From Parasedimentitalea maritima (GTDB taxonomy: Bacteria > Pseudomonadota > Alphaproteobacteria > Rhodobacterales > Rhodobacteraceae): a stretch of 64,000 nt of DNA. The DNA lies in NCBI RefSeq assembly GCF_005771405.1, contig NZ_VAUA01000002.1, positions 372,001-436,000 on the forward strand. Reading direction: 5' to 3'. The notes under the pieces are model-generated. The model was not told the DNA's origin and ran no database searches. It worked only from the letters and a program-made list of their open reading frames with translations. The stretch's first letter is position 1, and every line of letters starts with the position of its first letter. This document shows, piece after piece, positions 7,172 to 16,453 of this stretch. The position numbers and the translations under genes were made by a program.

Positions 7172-9619
7172 ATGGTCGATTTCCCATCCAAGGCACGGGT
7201 TGTCATTATTGGCGGTGGCGTTGTTGGTGCCTCGTCACTGTATCATCTGGCCAAGAAAGGCTGGAGCGATTGCGTATTGCTGGAGAAGAACGAGCTGACG
7301 GCCGGGTCAACCTGGCATGCGGCGGGCAATGTTCCCACCTTTTCCACATCATGGTCGATCATGAATATGCAGCGATATTCAACCGAGCTGTATGCGCGCC
7401 TGGGTGACGAAGTCGACTATCCGATGAACTATCATGTAACCGGGTCGATCCGTCTGGCGCATACGGCAGAACGGATGCAGGAGTTTGAACGGGCGGCATC
7501 CATGGGTCGCTATCAGGGAATGGACATCAAGATCCTGACGCCTGAAGAGACCAAGGAACGCTATCCCTTCCTTGAAACCCATGACATGGCCGGGGCTTTG
7601 TATGATCCGCACGATGGGGACATCGACCCGGCTCAGCTAACGCAGGCTTTGGCAAAGGGTGCCCGCGACATGGGGGCCAAAATCATTCGGTTCTGCCCGG
7701 CAACTGGTGTCACGCAGCATGATGATGGCAGCTGGACCGTACATACCGACAAAGGTGATATTGATTGCGATTATGTGGTCAACGCAGCCGGGTACTATGC
7801 CCAGCGTGTGGGTGAGTGGTTCAAACCCTTTGGCGGCCGCACTGTGCCAATGATGGTGATGAGCCATCAGTACCTGCTGTCAGAAGAAATCCCCGAAATT
7901 GAAGCCTATACCAAAGAAACCGGGAAAAAACTGCCTCTGCTGCGGGATGTGGATGTGTCCTATTATCTGCGTCAGGAAAAACATGGCTTCAACCTTGGCC
8001 CTTATGAGCCCAACTGCCGGGCACATTGGGAGACTGAGGATGACCCGATGCCCGAGGATTTCAGTTTTCAGCTCTGGCAGAATGATCTCGACCGGATCGA
8101 AGACATCATGATGGACGCCATGGAGCGGGTCCCCTCGTTGGCGACCTCGGGCATATCGCGGGTCATCAACGGTCCAATCCCCTATGCCCCGGATGGCTTA
8201 CCGCTGCTTGGGCCAATGCCCGGCGTCAAGAACGCATTTGAAGCCTGTGTTTTCACCTTTGGTATTGCCCAAGGCGGCGGTGCCGGCAAAGTTCTGGCCG
8301 AGTGGATTGTCGATGGTCAGACCGAATGGGACATGTGGGCAGTCGATCCGCGTCGCTACACCGATTACACTGATCACGACTACTGCGTGCAAAAAGGCAA
8401 GGAGGTCTATGGCAATGAATATGCAATGCACTTCCCCCACCACGAATGGCCAGCAGGACGCGACAAAAAAACCGGTGCGGTCCACACCAAAGTCATGGAG
8501 TTGGGCGGCGTTATGGGCGCGTATAACGGCTGGGAACGTGCCAACTGGTTTGCGCAGGATGGGGATGATACATCCGAAGAAGCCACCCACACCTGGGGTC
8601 GTTCAGGCCCTTGGCAGCAACGTATCAAAGAAGAGTGCGAAGCAGTGCGTGACGGTGTTGGTGTTCTCGATCTGCCCGGATTTTCGCGTTTCAATCTGAC
8701 CGGCGAAGGTGCAGCCGAATTCCTGCGTGGCATGGTCACTGGTGGGCTACCCAAAGTGGGCCGTATGAACCTTGTGTATTTCTCGGATGACCGCGGCCGG
8801 ATCCTGACTGAAATGTCCTGCATCCGTCACGGTCAAGATCATTTCACCATGATTACCGCAGGTGCAGCACAGTGGCACGACTTTGAGATCCTGAAGAATG
8901 CCCTACCAACGGGTCTTAGCCTGACGGATCACACCACCGAATTTGGCACCATGATCGTCACTGGTCCAAAATCGCGCGATCTGCTTGCGTCTCTGACGGA
9001 CGCTGATCTGTCACTGGGCTGGCTGACACATCAGGAGGCTACAGTTGCAGGTAAATCTGCATTCCTTGCTCGGGTCTCCTTTGCTGGTGAGCTAGGCTGG
9101 GAAGTCCACTGTGCCAACGGTGACCAACCTGCGATCTATGCGGCCATACTGGAGGCCGGAGCCAAGCCGTTTGGCATGTATGCGCTGAATTCATTGCGTA
9201 TCGAAAAAGGCTATCGCGCGTGGAAAGGTGATCTTTCGACAGACTATTCACTGCTTGAAGGAGGGCTGGAACGCTTTGTCAAACTCGACAAGCCACAGGA
9301 TTTCCCCGGCAAAGCAGCTATTCTGTCCGAAAAGCAGCAAGGCGTGAAGAGGCGTTTTGTGACGCTGATTGTCGAAGCCGGTATTGCCGATGCACCCTAC
9401 ATGTCCTGCATCTGGAAAGACGGTGAAATCATAGGTGAAACCACCAGTGGAGACTGGGGCTACCGCGTGAATGCCTCAATAGCACTGGGTACAGTGCGCG
9501 CAGATTTTGCGGTGCCTGGTACAAAACTGGAGGTCGATATCTACGGACAAAAATGCGCTGCTGTCGTGCAGGAAGATCAACCGCTTTGGGACCCTGCAAA
9601 TGAAAGGTTGCGAGCCTAA
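7172..9619 (+). CDS. Dimethylglycine/sarcosine dehydrogenase-type flavoprotein (FAD domain plus GcvT domain)
   Basis: 815 residues from the ATG at 7172, chosen because it follows a strong GAGGAGGAG and begins the FAD-binding fold directly; an in-frame extension back to 7061 lies inside the GFA gene. The N-terminal Rossmann motif VVIIGGGVVGASS (about 10-22) and STWHAAGN (H49) match the covalent flavin site of dimethylglycine dehydrogenases. The C-terminal half (about 430-800) is a GcvT-like folate-binding region (NLVYFSDDRGRILTEMSCIR, AGELGWEVH, NSLRIEKGYRAW). Known family enzymes oxidise an N-methyl group and hand the C1 unit to tetrahydrofolate. It ends the operon that begins with the XRE-cupin gene. 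The exact substrate (dimethylglycine, sarcosine or another) is not decided. Confidence 0.9.
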   Translation: MVDFPSKARVVIIGGGVVGASSLYHLAKKGWSDCVLLEKNELTAGSTWHAAGNVPTFSTSWSIMNMQRYSTELYARLGDEVDYPMNYHVTGSIRLAHTAERMQEFERAASMGRYQGMDIKILTPEETKERYPFLETHDMAGALYDPHDGDIDPAQLTQALAKGARDMGAKIIRFCPATGVTQHDDGSWTVHTDKGDIDCDYVVNAAGYYAQRVGEWFKPFGGRTVPMMVMSHQYLLSEEIPEIEAYTKETGKKLPLLRDVDVSYYLRQEKHGFNLGPYEPNCRAHWETEDDPMPEDFSFQLWQNDLDRIEDIMMDAMERVPSLATSGISRVINGPIPYAPDGLPLLGPMPGVKNAFEACVFTFGIAQGGGAGKVLAEWIVDGQTEWDMWAVDPRRYTDYTDHDYCVQKGKEVYGNEYAMHFPHHEWPAGRDKKTGAVHTKVMELGGVMGAYNGWERANWFAQDGDDTSEEATHTWGRSGPWQQRIKEECEAVRDGVGVLDLPGFSRFNLTGEGAAEFLRGMVTGGLPKVGRMNLVYFSDDRGRILTEMSCIRHGQDHFTMITAGAAQWHDFEILKNALPTGLSLTDHTTEFGTMIVTGPKSRDLLASLTDADLSLGWLTHQEATVAGKSAFLARVSFAGELGWEVHCANGDQPAIYAAILEAGAKPFGMYALNSLRIEKGYRAWKGDLSTDYSLLEGGLERFVKLDKPQDFPGKAAILSEKQQGVKRRFVTLIVEAGIADAPYMSCIWKDGEIIGETTSGDWGYRVNASIALGTVRADFAVPGTKLEVDIYGQKCAAVVQEDQPLWDPANERLRA

Positions 9620-9691
9620 CTTGCCACGCAATTGGTGAACGCCCTGCCCCAGACCTTTAGCTTTTGGTGTTCTGTTCACCCATTTGATGTT

Positions 9692-9715
9692 GAGCGCGGT
9701 TGTTTTGCCGCGCTC
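9692..9715. terminator. Bidirectional terminator hairpin between convergent genes
   Basis: A perfect 8-bp GC-rich stem GAGCGCGG / CCGCGCTC with an 8-nt loop lies between the stop of the DMGDH-like gene (plus) and the stop of the crotonase remnant (minus). It is T-rich in the loop and followed by TTGGTTGGGTT on the plus strand. Confidence 0.6.
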
Positions 9716-9724
9716 TTGGTTGGG

Positions 9725-10426
9725 TTAGTCGTTGCGCCGCACGCGGGCTGCGATTTTGTCGGCGAAGGCGGCGAGGCGGGCGCGGGCTTCGGGTTGGGTG
9801 TTCACCACATCGGCCACCACGGCTTCGGCATAGGCGGCATCCATCGCTGACATGTTCTGCATATGGCTGACGGCGGAACAGATGGCAAAGTTTGACAGTG
9901 GCAGGTTCTCGGCCACCCGGCGGGCCAGTTCCATGGCTTTGTCCAGGCTGGATCCGTCAACGATATACTGGGCCAGACCAAGATCGACCGCCTCCTGACC
10001 CTGATACACCCGCCCGGTCAGCATCATGTCGATCATCCGCGATTTGCCAACCAGATCCGTCACCCGGATGGTTGCCCCACCGCCAGTGAACAGACCGCGT
10101 TGCCCTTCGGGCAGAGCAAAATAGGCGCTTTGGTCCATCACCCGGACGTGGGCTGAACTGGCCAGCTCCAATCCGCCCCCAACAACCGCCCCCTGCAGGG
10201 CCGCAATCACCGGCACCCCACCGTATTCCATTTTGTTATAGGCCTCGTGCCAGCGCAGGCAGACATGCATGAAGTCCGCCGGGCTGCGGTCGGCATCATG
10301 GTGTTCAATCAGGTCCAGACCGGCGCAAAAATGATCGCCAGCACCAGCAAGGACCACCGCCTTCACCCCGGCACGCGGGGCGACAGAAAAGAACTCTACC
10401 AGTTCTTCGATGGTGTCGATGTCCAT
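9725..10426 (-). pseudogene. Enoyl-CoA hydratase/isomerase (crotonase) gene lacking its 5' end
   Basis: 233 codons of a crotonase: oxyanion-hole segments HFCAGLDL (about 32-39) and [11 protein letters not shown] (about 78-88), then [15 protein letters not shown] and a normal C-terminus. The first in-frame codons, MDIDTIEEL, correspond to family positions after the conserved NRP..NAL strand, so about 20-25 N-terminal residues and the native start are missing. A stop codon lies two codons upstream of this ATG. The AAAGG that happens to precede the ATG could still allow translation, but loss of the first beta strand would probably destabilise the fold. The break coincides with the start of a truncated LysR gene on the other strand. 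Confidence 0.7.
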
Positions 10427-10432
10427 CTGCTA

Positions 10433-10879
10433 CCTTTAATGAGCGATTTTGTAGTCCCGGTATGCGCCCCCAGCCTGTTGGATGGCCAAGAGATTAAAGC
10501 AGCAAAAGACTTGCTCAAATTCCCTCTTATTCAACATACGACGTGGCCCCTGTTGTGGAAAAACTAGTTCACAGATCTGGGTATCGAAACCGCCAAGGAC
10601 ACGAGCGGTCCGAAATTTGAATTCCACTCTTATGCAATTGGAGCAGCCAGCTGTGGTATTGGCATTGCCTTGATATCCGATCTGGTTGTCCAAAGAGAAA
10701 TCGATTCTGGGGATTTGATCATACCATTTGGCGGGCGAACAAAATTTGAAGACGGCTACTTCTTTGTCTACCCACCCAAAATGAAGAACGACGTGAATGC
10801 CCAGACGTTTGGCCTTTGGTTACAACAGCAATGCGCCAGTTTTCTTGCGATAAACCCGTTGCACCTCGGGTCACGCTGA
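10433..10879 (+). pseudogene. LysR-family regulator remnant (C-terminal effector domain only, internal stop)
   Basis: The plus-strand reading from about 10433 gives SDFVVPVCAPSLLDG, LIQHTTWPLLWKN, a TAG at 10564-10566, and in the same frame GPKFEFHSYAIGAASCGIGI, then a C-terminal segment ending FGLWLQQQCASFL. This is the second half of a GcvA-like LysR effector domain, about 147 of the usual 300 residues. The helix-turn-helix and first effector subdomain are absent, and the amber codon interrupts the remainder. It cannot act as a regulator. Its upstream end abuts the truncated crotonase. Confidence 0.75.
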
Positions 10880-10938
10880 CGGGCAACTATTTCACCCAGA
10901 CAAAACCGTTCAAGGGAACGGCATGTACTAAAATTTAT

Positions 10939-10953
10939 TTTAGAATGCCTAAA
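10939..10953. promoter_or_regulatory. Inverted repeat TTTAG-N5-CTAAA upstream of the second XRE-cupin gene
   Basis: A 5-5-5 AT-rich inverted repeat in the gap between the LysR remnant and the regulator gene. A related half-site, TTTTAGAATAC, occurs again near 11067 just ahead of the start. It may be an autoregulatory site of the XRE-cupin protein; a sequence pattern alone, so held loosely. Confidence 0.25.
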
Positions 10954-11090
10954 TATGCTCAACTTTGTGGTATTAAGCCAGGAAAGTGGCCAACCAGCAC
11001 AGCTAAAACGCGACCTTATTTGACACATTGCCTGTATGGCCCTGTTCCATAGTAGGTTGTGATTGCTTTTAGAATACAAAGGACAGACGG

Positions 11091-11693
11091 ATGGACGGAC
11101 CAAACAAACGACGCAAGCGTACAGCTGGCCCAGAACCTACCCAGTTGGGAAACGCCATTCGTTACCGCAGGAAAGCGCTGAAGAAAACTTTGGAAGATGT
11201 TGCCAACGAAGCAGGTCTGACCACGGGCTTTATCTCTCAAGTTGAGCGCGGCATCAGCTCACCTTCGCTGTCGTCCTTCATGAGCATTGCATCGTGCCTT
11301 CAGACCAACATCGAACAACTTTTGAGCGTGCCGGAAGAGTTAAGCGAATATACTCCTAAAGATAAACGTCAGACTTATTCGCTAGGTACGGCTGGCCGCC
11401 TATATGAAAAACTGGGGCCGGGATTTGCTGGGTCATTGCTCTATTCATCAATCATTCACCGGCCACCGGGGCATATATCTGAGAAGATGCAACATGATGG
11501 TGAAGTGTTTTGTTACCTGCTGTCAGGCCAGCTGGAGTATCACTTAGGTGACGAAATATTCGTTGTTTCCCCGGGCGACACTATTCACCATGACACTTCC
11601 AAACCGCACTTTTCCAAAGTTCTGAGCGACACCGAAGCTGTAGAGCTTTGGGTTTGCACCTCGCCAATGAGCGATGCCAACAGCAAAATCTGA
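11091..11693 (+). CDS. XRE-family regulator with C-terminal cupin domain (peptide-operon regulator)
   Basis: 200 residues: a basic N-terminal tail, helix-turn-helix at about 20-75 (KTLEDVANEAGLTTGFISQV, ERGISSPSLSS), then a cupin at about 115-190 with GEVFCYLLSGQLEYHLGDE, SPGDTIHHD and KPHF. It shares domain order but little sequence with the regulator at 5592. It is followed, after a 303-nt gap, by a peptide ABC transporter and a proline peptidase, so it probably controls their expression in response to a peptide or amino acid (inference). The ATG at 11091 lacks a strong ribosome binding site. Confidence 0.85.
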   Translation: MDGPNKRRKRTAGPEPTQLGNAIRYRRKALKKTLEDVANEAGLTTGFISQVERGISSPSLSSFMSIASCLQTNIEQLLSVPEELSEYTPKDKRQTYSLGTAGRLYEKLGPGFAGSLLYSSIIHRPPGHISEKMQHDGEVFCYLLSGQLEYHLGDEIFVVSPGDTIHHDTSKPHFSKVLSDTEAVELWVCTSPMSDANSKI

Positions 11694-11996
11694 TCTGCGC
11701 CCCCCGCTGAATTTGATTCGAAAATGCAAATCGATGTCAGTGGGGGAAGTATTGAGATTGTGTCGATTGGCGCAGCCTCTTGTCCAGAATGACCGGAAGA
11801 CCGGAGCTCCTCAAACGTTTTAACAACATGTTCGCGCCGCCGTAAGGGTCTGAAAATACCTCTAAAACCCAACCAGTTTCGACACAGAAGCGCCTTAAAA
11901 CTGCAAGATTTCAGCGCTACTAAAAAAAATTATAGTCAGACTAATAAAACGACTTATACTCCGGCTCACAGTCAATCGTCTTGGGAGGACACGACT
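11694..11996 (+). promoter_or_regulatory. Promoter region of the peptide-transport operon
   Basis: No gene is visible in these 303 nt. The right third is AT-rich and holds TAGTC-A-GACTA (11933-11943), a 5-1-5 inverted repeat in a -35/-10 like setting, and then GGGAGG about 10 nt before the ATG at 11997. The repeat is a candidate operator for the XRE-cupin regulator just upstream. The left part shows nothing recognisable. Confidence 0.4.
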
Positions 11997-13583
11997 ATGA
12001 GAGGCAAGTTACTGGCGGCGGCCGTTGCTGCAGCAACGGCACTTACGACGCCCGCAATGGCGCAAGATCGCGGCGGGGTTTTGAATTTCGCCCGCTATGA
12101 CGGTTCAAAACTAATTGATCCAATTTATGCTGACCGCAATCCGGATATCTGGATGGTTGGCAGCCTATTTGACACATTATTGCGGTCCAGCCCCGACGGG
12201 AATTCAGTGGTTGCAGGTCTGGCCGAAAGCCACGAAATGTCGGACGACGGCCTATCCGTGACGCTAACCCTGCAAGAGGGGCTACAGTTTTCAGACGGCG
12301 CGCCGCTAACTGGCGATGATGTAATCTTTTCGCTGAACCGGGCTCGCAATCCAGACCTCAGCCCCTGGGCGGGCTTGCTAGGGTCAATCGACAATGTGTC
12401 AGCAAGCGACCTTACCGTCACCATCTCACTTAAGGCACCTGATCCCACAATCCTGTCGATGCTGGCTACTTTCAATACAGCGATTGTTTCAAAATCCGTA
12501 TTTGAGGCCGCAGATGGGGCCAACGATCAGGAAAAGTCTGCTTCGATCTTCGCCGCAGGTGGCGCTGGAGTTGGGTCCGGACCTTTCTACCTCTCAGGCT
12601 TTGAGCAAGGCTCTTCAATGAGCTTTTCTGCTAACCCAAATTATTGGAAAGTGGGCGCCGACGGCAAGGCCTTGCCTTACGTTGATGGTGTTGAGTTCCA
12701 GATCATCCCAGACGACGCGACACGGATCCTAAAGCTGCAAGCCGGTGAGGTAGATGCTGCCGAGTTTATCCCGTTTTCGCGGGTTGCAGAACTTGAAGCT
12801 GATCCGTCGATCAACATGAACCTCTATCCATCAACCCGGATCATCTATTCGCCGATCAACACACGTGAAGCCCGCGCGGACGGCACTCCGAACCCTCTGG
12901 CCGATGTACGGGTACGTCAGGCGATCAACTATGCGACCAACAAAGACGCGCTAATTGGGTTGGTTCTACAGGGCGCAGGTAAACCGATGACCTCACCGCT
13001 GATGGCCGCTGCCACACAACTGTCGTCGGATCTTGGCCCACTCTATGGCTATGACATGGAAAAGGCTAAAGCTCTGATTGCCGATGCAGGTGTCGCACCG
13101 GGGACCAAGATCACCTTTACCACTCTGGCTGGATCGGCCGATGACAGCACTATCTTTGCGGCGCTCCAGCAGATGTGGGCACCTTTAGGAATTGCGCTGG
13201 AAGTAGAACAGGTTGATGGAGCGACACGTGGCGCCAAAAACCGGTCAGGTGAGTTTGACATCCACACCTATGGCTGGGTGAACGATGTAAACGATCCTAG
13301 CCAAGTAGTTGGCTGGTTGGGTCATACACCCACCGCTAAAGCAGTAGGCACAGGGTGGGAGAACCCAGAGTTCAATAGTCTGTTCGAAGCTTCAGCGACC
13401 GAAATCAACGCTGAAACACGTGCAGATCAGTATGCTCAAATGCAGAAACTCTATGCAGACTCTGCGCCCTTGCTGTTCATGTATGAAACTCCCTTTGCCG
13501 TGGCAGTATCCAACGCCGTCGAAGGCTATGTCCAAACGCCTCTGGGCAACAATATCTTCGAAGAAGCAACTGTCAGCCGCTAG
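11997..13583 (+). CDS. Peptide/oligopeptide ABC transporter substrate-binding protein (SBP family 5)
   Basis: 528 residues. A signal peptide with AAAVAAATALTTPAMA and cleavage before QDRGG sends it to the periplasm. The body has the family-5 pattern: GLAESHEMSDDGLSVTLTLQ, LQFSDGAPLTGDDVIFSLNR, GSGPFYLSGF and VRQAINYATNKDALI. These proteins capture di-, tri- or oligopeptides and pass them to the DppBC-type permeases encoded next. A stem-loop separates it from the permease gene, which would favour higher expression of the binding protein. Family members can also bind non-peptide ligands, but the proline aminopeptidase at the end of the operon supports peptides. Confidence 0.92.
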   Translation: MRGKLLAAAVAAATALTTPAMAQDRGGVLNFARYDGSKLIDPIYADRNPDIWMVGSLFDTLLRSSPDGNSVVAGLAESHEMSDDGLSVTLTLQEGLQFSDGAPLTGDDVIFSLNRARNPDLSPWAGLLGSIDNVSASDLTVTISLKAPDPTILSMLATFNTAIVSKSVFEAADGANDQEKSASIFAAGGAGVGSGPFYLSGFEQGSSMSFSANPNYWKVGADGKALPYVDGVEFQIIPDDATRILKLQAGEVDAAEFIPFSRVAELEADPSINMNLYPSTRIIYSPINTREARADGTPNPLADVRVRQAINYATNKDALIGLVLQGAGKPMTSPLMAAATQLSSDLGPLYGYDMEKAKALIADAGVAPGTKITFTTLAGSADDSTIFAALQQMWAPLGIALEVEQVDGATRGAKNRSGEFDIHTYGWVNDVNDPSQVVGWLGHTPTAKAVGTGWENPEFNSLFEASATEINAETRADQYAQMQKLYADSAPLLFMYETPFAVAVSNAVEGYVQTPLGNNIFEEATVSR

Positions 13584-13596
13584 AAGTAGCGGATCT

Positions 13597-13627
13597 GGTG
13601 CCGTCGACCGATCGTGTCGGCGGCACC
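13597..13627 (+). terminator. Intra-operon stem-loop after the binding-protein gene
   Basis: GGTGCCG (13597-13603) pairs with CGGCACC (13621-13627), extended inward by CGAC/GTCG around a single mismatch, and is followed by TTCTT. It sits 14 nt after the stop of the binding protein and before the permease ribosome binding site. Such partial terminators are common in ABC operons and keep the binding protein in excess. Confidence 0.6.
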
Positions 13628-13646
13628 TTCTTAAAGAGAGACGACA

Positions 13647-14588
13647 ATGGCCATCATCCAATACACACTCAAGCGATTGCTGTTGATGATTCCGACCTTT
13701 TTTCTGGTCATGATCATCATTTTTCTTCTGGTACGGTTTCTACCCGGAGACCCGGCGATTGCGATTGCAGGTGATCGTGCCTCTGATGCCGATCTGGCCG
13801 CTATCCGCGAACGCCTGGGCTTAAACCAACCGCTCCTAGTGCAATTCTGGCTGTTTGTGACCAATACCCTACAAGGTGATCTGGGCCGTTCGATCCTTAT
13901 GCGTGCACCGGTTACGGACATAATCTTCGACCGTTTGCCCACTACAATTTTCCTGACGGTCTATGCCGTTTCTCTGTCTCTGCTCATCGCTGGCCCATTG
14001 GCTTTTGTCGCAGCTCTGAACCGCAATAAATGGCCTGATGCGGTGATCCGCACTGTATTCCAGGTCGGGCTATCAATGCCGGTTTTCTATATAGGTTTGA
14101 TCCTGCTGACTTTTCTGGCCGCACAACTGCGTTGGTTTCCGGTCGGCGGTTATGGCGATACCTTTATCGAACGGCTGCATCACTTGTTTTTACCTGCCGT
14201 GACCGTTGCGCTCTATACCTCTGCGATCATCATGCGCAACCTACGGTCTGCAATCATCGAAGTTCTGGATGCCGAGTACGTTCAGTTTGCCCGCGCCAAG
14301 GGATTGCCCGACCGACTTGTCCTGGGTCGGCATGTCCTGCGCAACGCGTTGATTTCAACCGTCACCCTGCTGGGCCTGTCGATTGGCAACTTGATGAGCG
14401 GCACACTGGTGACTGAAACTGTGTTTGCAGTACCAGGTGTCGGGCGACTGATGCTCGAGGCGATATTTGCCCGTGACTATCCATTGATCCAGGGTCTGAC
14501 ACTGACTTTCGCAGTTCTGGTTTCAGTGGTCTTCCTGCTGACAGACCTGTTCCAAAGTACTCTTGATCCCCGGATGCGCCTGACATGA
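13647..14588 (+). CDS. Peptide ABC transporter permease, DppB type
   Basis: 313 residues with six predicted membrane helices. It starts MAIIQYTLKRLLLMIPTFFL, contains the family GDPA segment (FLPGDPAIAIAG) and RLGLNQPLLVQFWLF, and carries the EAA-loop region around EYVQFARAKGLPDRLVLGRH that contacts the ATPase. Ends DPRMRLT, typical of DppB. It overlaps the next permease by four nt (ATGA), indicating translational coupling. Forms the inner-membrane channel with the DppC-type protein. Confidence 0.93.
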   Translation: MAIIQYTLKRLLLMIPTFFLVMIIIFLLVRFLPGDPAIAIAGDRASDADLAAIRERLGLNQPLLVQFWLFVTNTLQGDLGRSILMRAPVTDIIFDRLPTTIFLTVYAVSLSLLIAGPLAFVAALNRNKWPDAVIRTVFQVGLSMPVFYIGLILLTFLAAQLRWFPVGGYGDTFIERLHHLFLPAVTVALYTSAIIMRNLRSAIIEVLDAEYVQFARAKGLPDRLVLGRHVLRNALISTVTLLGLSIGNLMSGTLVTETVFAVPGVGRLMLEAIFARDYPLIQGLTLTFAVLVSVVFLLTDLFQSTLDPRMRLT

Positions 14589-15451
14589 CTGATATCACCG
14601 CACTCTCCGCTGAAGCCACCATCCCGCAGAAAACCCGCATTGAGTTGGCTCTGCGCAAACCTGGCTTTCTGGTCGGCGCCTTCATCATCGGGGTGTCAGC
14701 CATGCTGGCGTTGATGCCGGGCGTTTTTGCCCCCTATGACCCCAACCTAATCGACTATGTCGCCGTGAAGCAGGCACCAAGCTGGGCCCACCCTTTTGGC
14801 ACTGACATGTTGGGCCGGGACAGCCTGAGCCGGGTGATTTTTGCCTATACGGTCAATATGCAGATGGCGATTTTGGCCACGGTGTTCGCAATGACCATCG
14901 GTGTTATTGTTGGCGCTCTGGTCGGGTATTACCGCGGTGTCGCTGATATGGTGTTTGGCCGGGTGGTCGATGCCGTAATCACGTTTCCATTTCTGGTTCT
15001 GGTGATTTCGGTTGTCGCCGTGCTCGGGCCTGGACTGATCAATATGTATATCGCGATCACGCTGGTGGGCTGGGTATACTACGCACGCCTGATGCGGGCC
15101 GAAGTGATTGCCCAGATGGGAAATGACTATGCCGGCGCTGGTATCGTGATGGGATACTCCGACCGGCGTATTATCTTTCGTCATCTGCTGCCCAACGCGA
15201 TCACCCCGGTGATTGTGTATTGGATGACCGATATGGCTCTGGCGATCCTGCTTGGTTCGTCGCTGGGTTACTTGGGCCTTGGCGCCCAACCACCGCAGGC
15301 CGAATGGGGCGTGTTGATCGCAGAAGGTCGCAACTTCATTACCACTGCCTGGTGGCTCAGTCTGATGCCCGGCATCGCCATTGTCCTGACGGGTCTTGGC
15401 TTTTCCCTGCTTGGTGACGGTCTTGCAGACCTGCTGCGCCCCCGTGGATGA
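14585..15451 (+). CDS. Peptide ABC transporter permease, DppC type
   Basis: 288 residues: a short cytoplasmic N-terminus, then RKPGFLVGAFIIGVSAMLAL as first helix, the periplasmic HPFGTDMLGRDSLSRVIF signature of DppC/OppC, and the EAA-loop NDYAGAGIVMGYSDRRIIF. Ends GDGLADLLRPRG, as usual in this family. Second half of the peptide channel, coupled to the gene before it and nine nt before the ATPase gene. Confidence 0.93.
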   Translation: MTDITALSAEATIPQKTRIELALRKPGFLVGAFIIGVSAMLALMPGVFAPYDPNLIDYVAVKQAPSWAHPFGTDMLGRDSLSRVIFAYTVNMQMAILATVFAMTIGVIVGALVGYYRGVADMVFGRVVDAVITFPFLVLVISVVAVLGPGLINMYIAITLVGWVYYARLMRAEVIAQMGNDYAGAGIVMGYSDRRIIFRHLLPNAITPVIVYWMTDMALAILLGSSLGYLGLGAQPPQAEWGVLIAEGRNFITTAWWLSLMPGIAIVLTGLGFSLLGDGLADLLRPRG

Positions 15452-15460
15452 GGAACGAAA

Positions 15461-16453
15461 ATGAGTGATACCCAGCCAATACTTGAGGTCGAGAACCTCT
15501 GCACGACTTTCACTCGGGGGGGCGTCGCACTCCCCGCGGTGCGCGATGTTAGCTTTAATGTCGGCAAGGGAGAAGTGCTTGGTCTTGTTGGTGAAAGTGG
15601 ATCCGGCAAGAGCGTCACCCTGCGTTCTATCCTCGGTCTATCGCGTCGCTACGGCGATGTTACCGGCAGTGTTAAATGGATGGGGCAGGATATTGCTCAG
15701 ATGCCGGAACGCAAATTGCGCCACATCCGGGGCCGCGACATTGCGATGATTTTTCAGGAACCGATGACCTCGCTTAACCCGCTGTTGACGGTAGGCCTGC
15801 AACTGACCGAAACCCTGAAAGCCCATACTGACATGGGCCGTGCCGCCCGCCGTGATCGCGCGATCGAAATGCTGGATCACGTAGGCATTCCAGCCGCCGC
15901 CTCGCGGCTGAACGAATACCCGCACCAGTTTTCCGGAGGCATGCGTCAGCGGGTGATGATTGCTATCGCACTGGCGGCTAGCCCGAAGCTGTTGTTGGCC
16001 GATGAGCCAACCACGGCACTGGATGTCACCATTCAGGCGCAAATCCTTGATCTGATCCTGTCACTGGCGGATGAGTTGGAGATGGGGGTGATCCTAGTTA
16101 CCCACGATCTTGGTGTTGTCGCCCAGACCTGCAAAAGGGCTGCAGTCATGTATGCCGGGCGCGTTGTCGAACAGGGTGATGTGCGCCAGGTTTTGCGCGC
16201 GCCGCGCCATCCCTACACCGTGGGCCTGATGCGCTCAGTACCGCAGGATGTTCCGCCGCGCAGCCAATTGTATACGGTGCCTGGCACCCCTCCCAGTCTC
16301 GAAGCACTACCGCAAGGATGCGCTTTTGCGCCTCGCTGCCAAGGCCGGACCGAAGGCTGTCTTGTCGCGCGCCCGCCGCTTGAAGCCATCGCGCAGGGCC
16401 GGTCGGTTGCCTGTTTCAATCCTGTCATCGATGCACAGGGAGCCGCCGCATGA
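15461..16453 (+). CDS. Peptide ABC transporter ATPase, DppD type
   Basis: 330 residues. Walker A GESGSGKS (about 47-54), signature FSGGMRQRV, Walker [14 protein letters not shown]-loop VTHDLGVV. The C-terminal oligopeptide-transport extension has [15 protein letters not shown] with cysteines that bind an iron-sulphur cluster or zinc in some homologues. Works as a heterodimer with the DppF-type ATPase, whose gene overlaps it by four nt. Confidence 0.93.
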   Translation: MSDTQPILEVENLCTTFTRGGVALPAVRDVSFNVGKGEVLGLVGESGSGKSVTLRSILGLSRRYGDVTGSVKWMGQDIAQMPERKLRHIRGRDIAMIFQEPMTSLNPLLTVGLQLTETLKAHTDMGRAARRDRAIEMLDHVGIPAAASRLNEYPHQFSGGMRQRVMIAIALAASPKLLLADEPTTALDVTIQAQILDLILSLADELEMGVILVTHDLGVVAQTCKRAAVMYAGRVVEQGDVRQVLRAPRHPYTVGLMRSVPQDVPPRSQLYTVPGTPPSLEALPQGCAFAPRCQGRTEGCLVARPPLEAIAQGRSVACFNPVIDAQGAAA

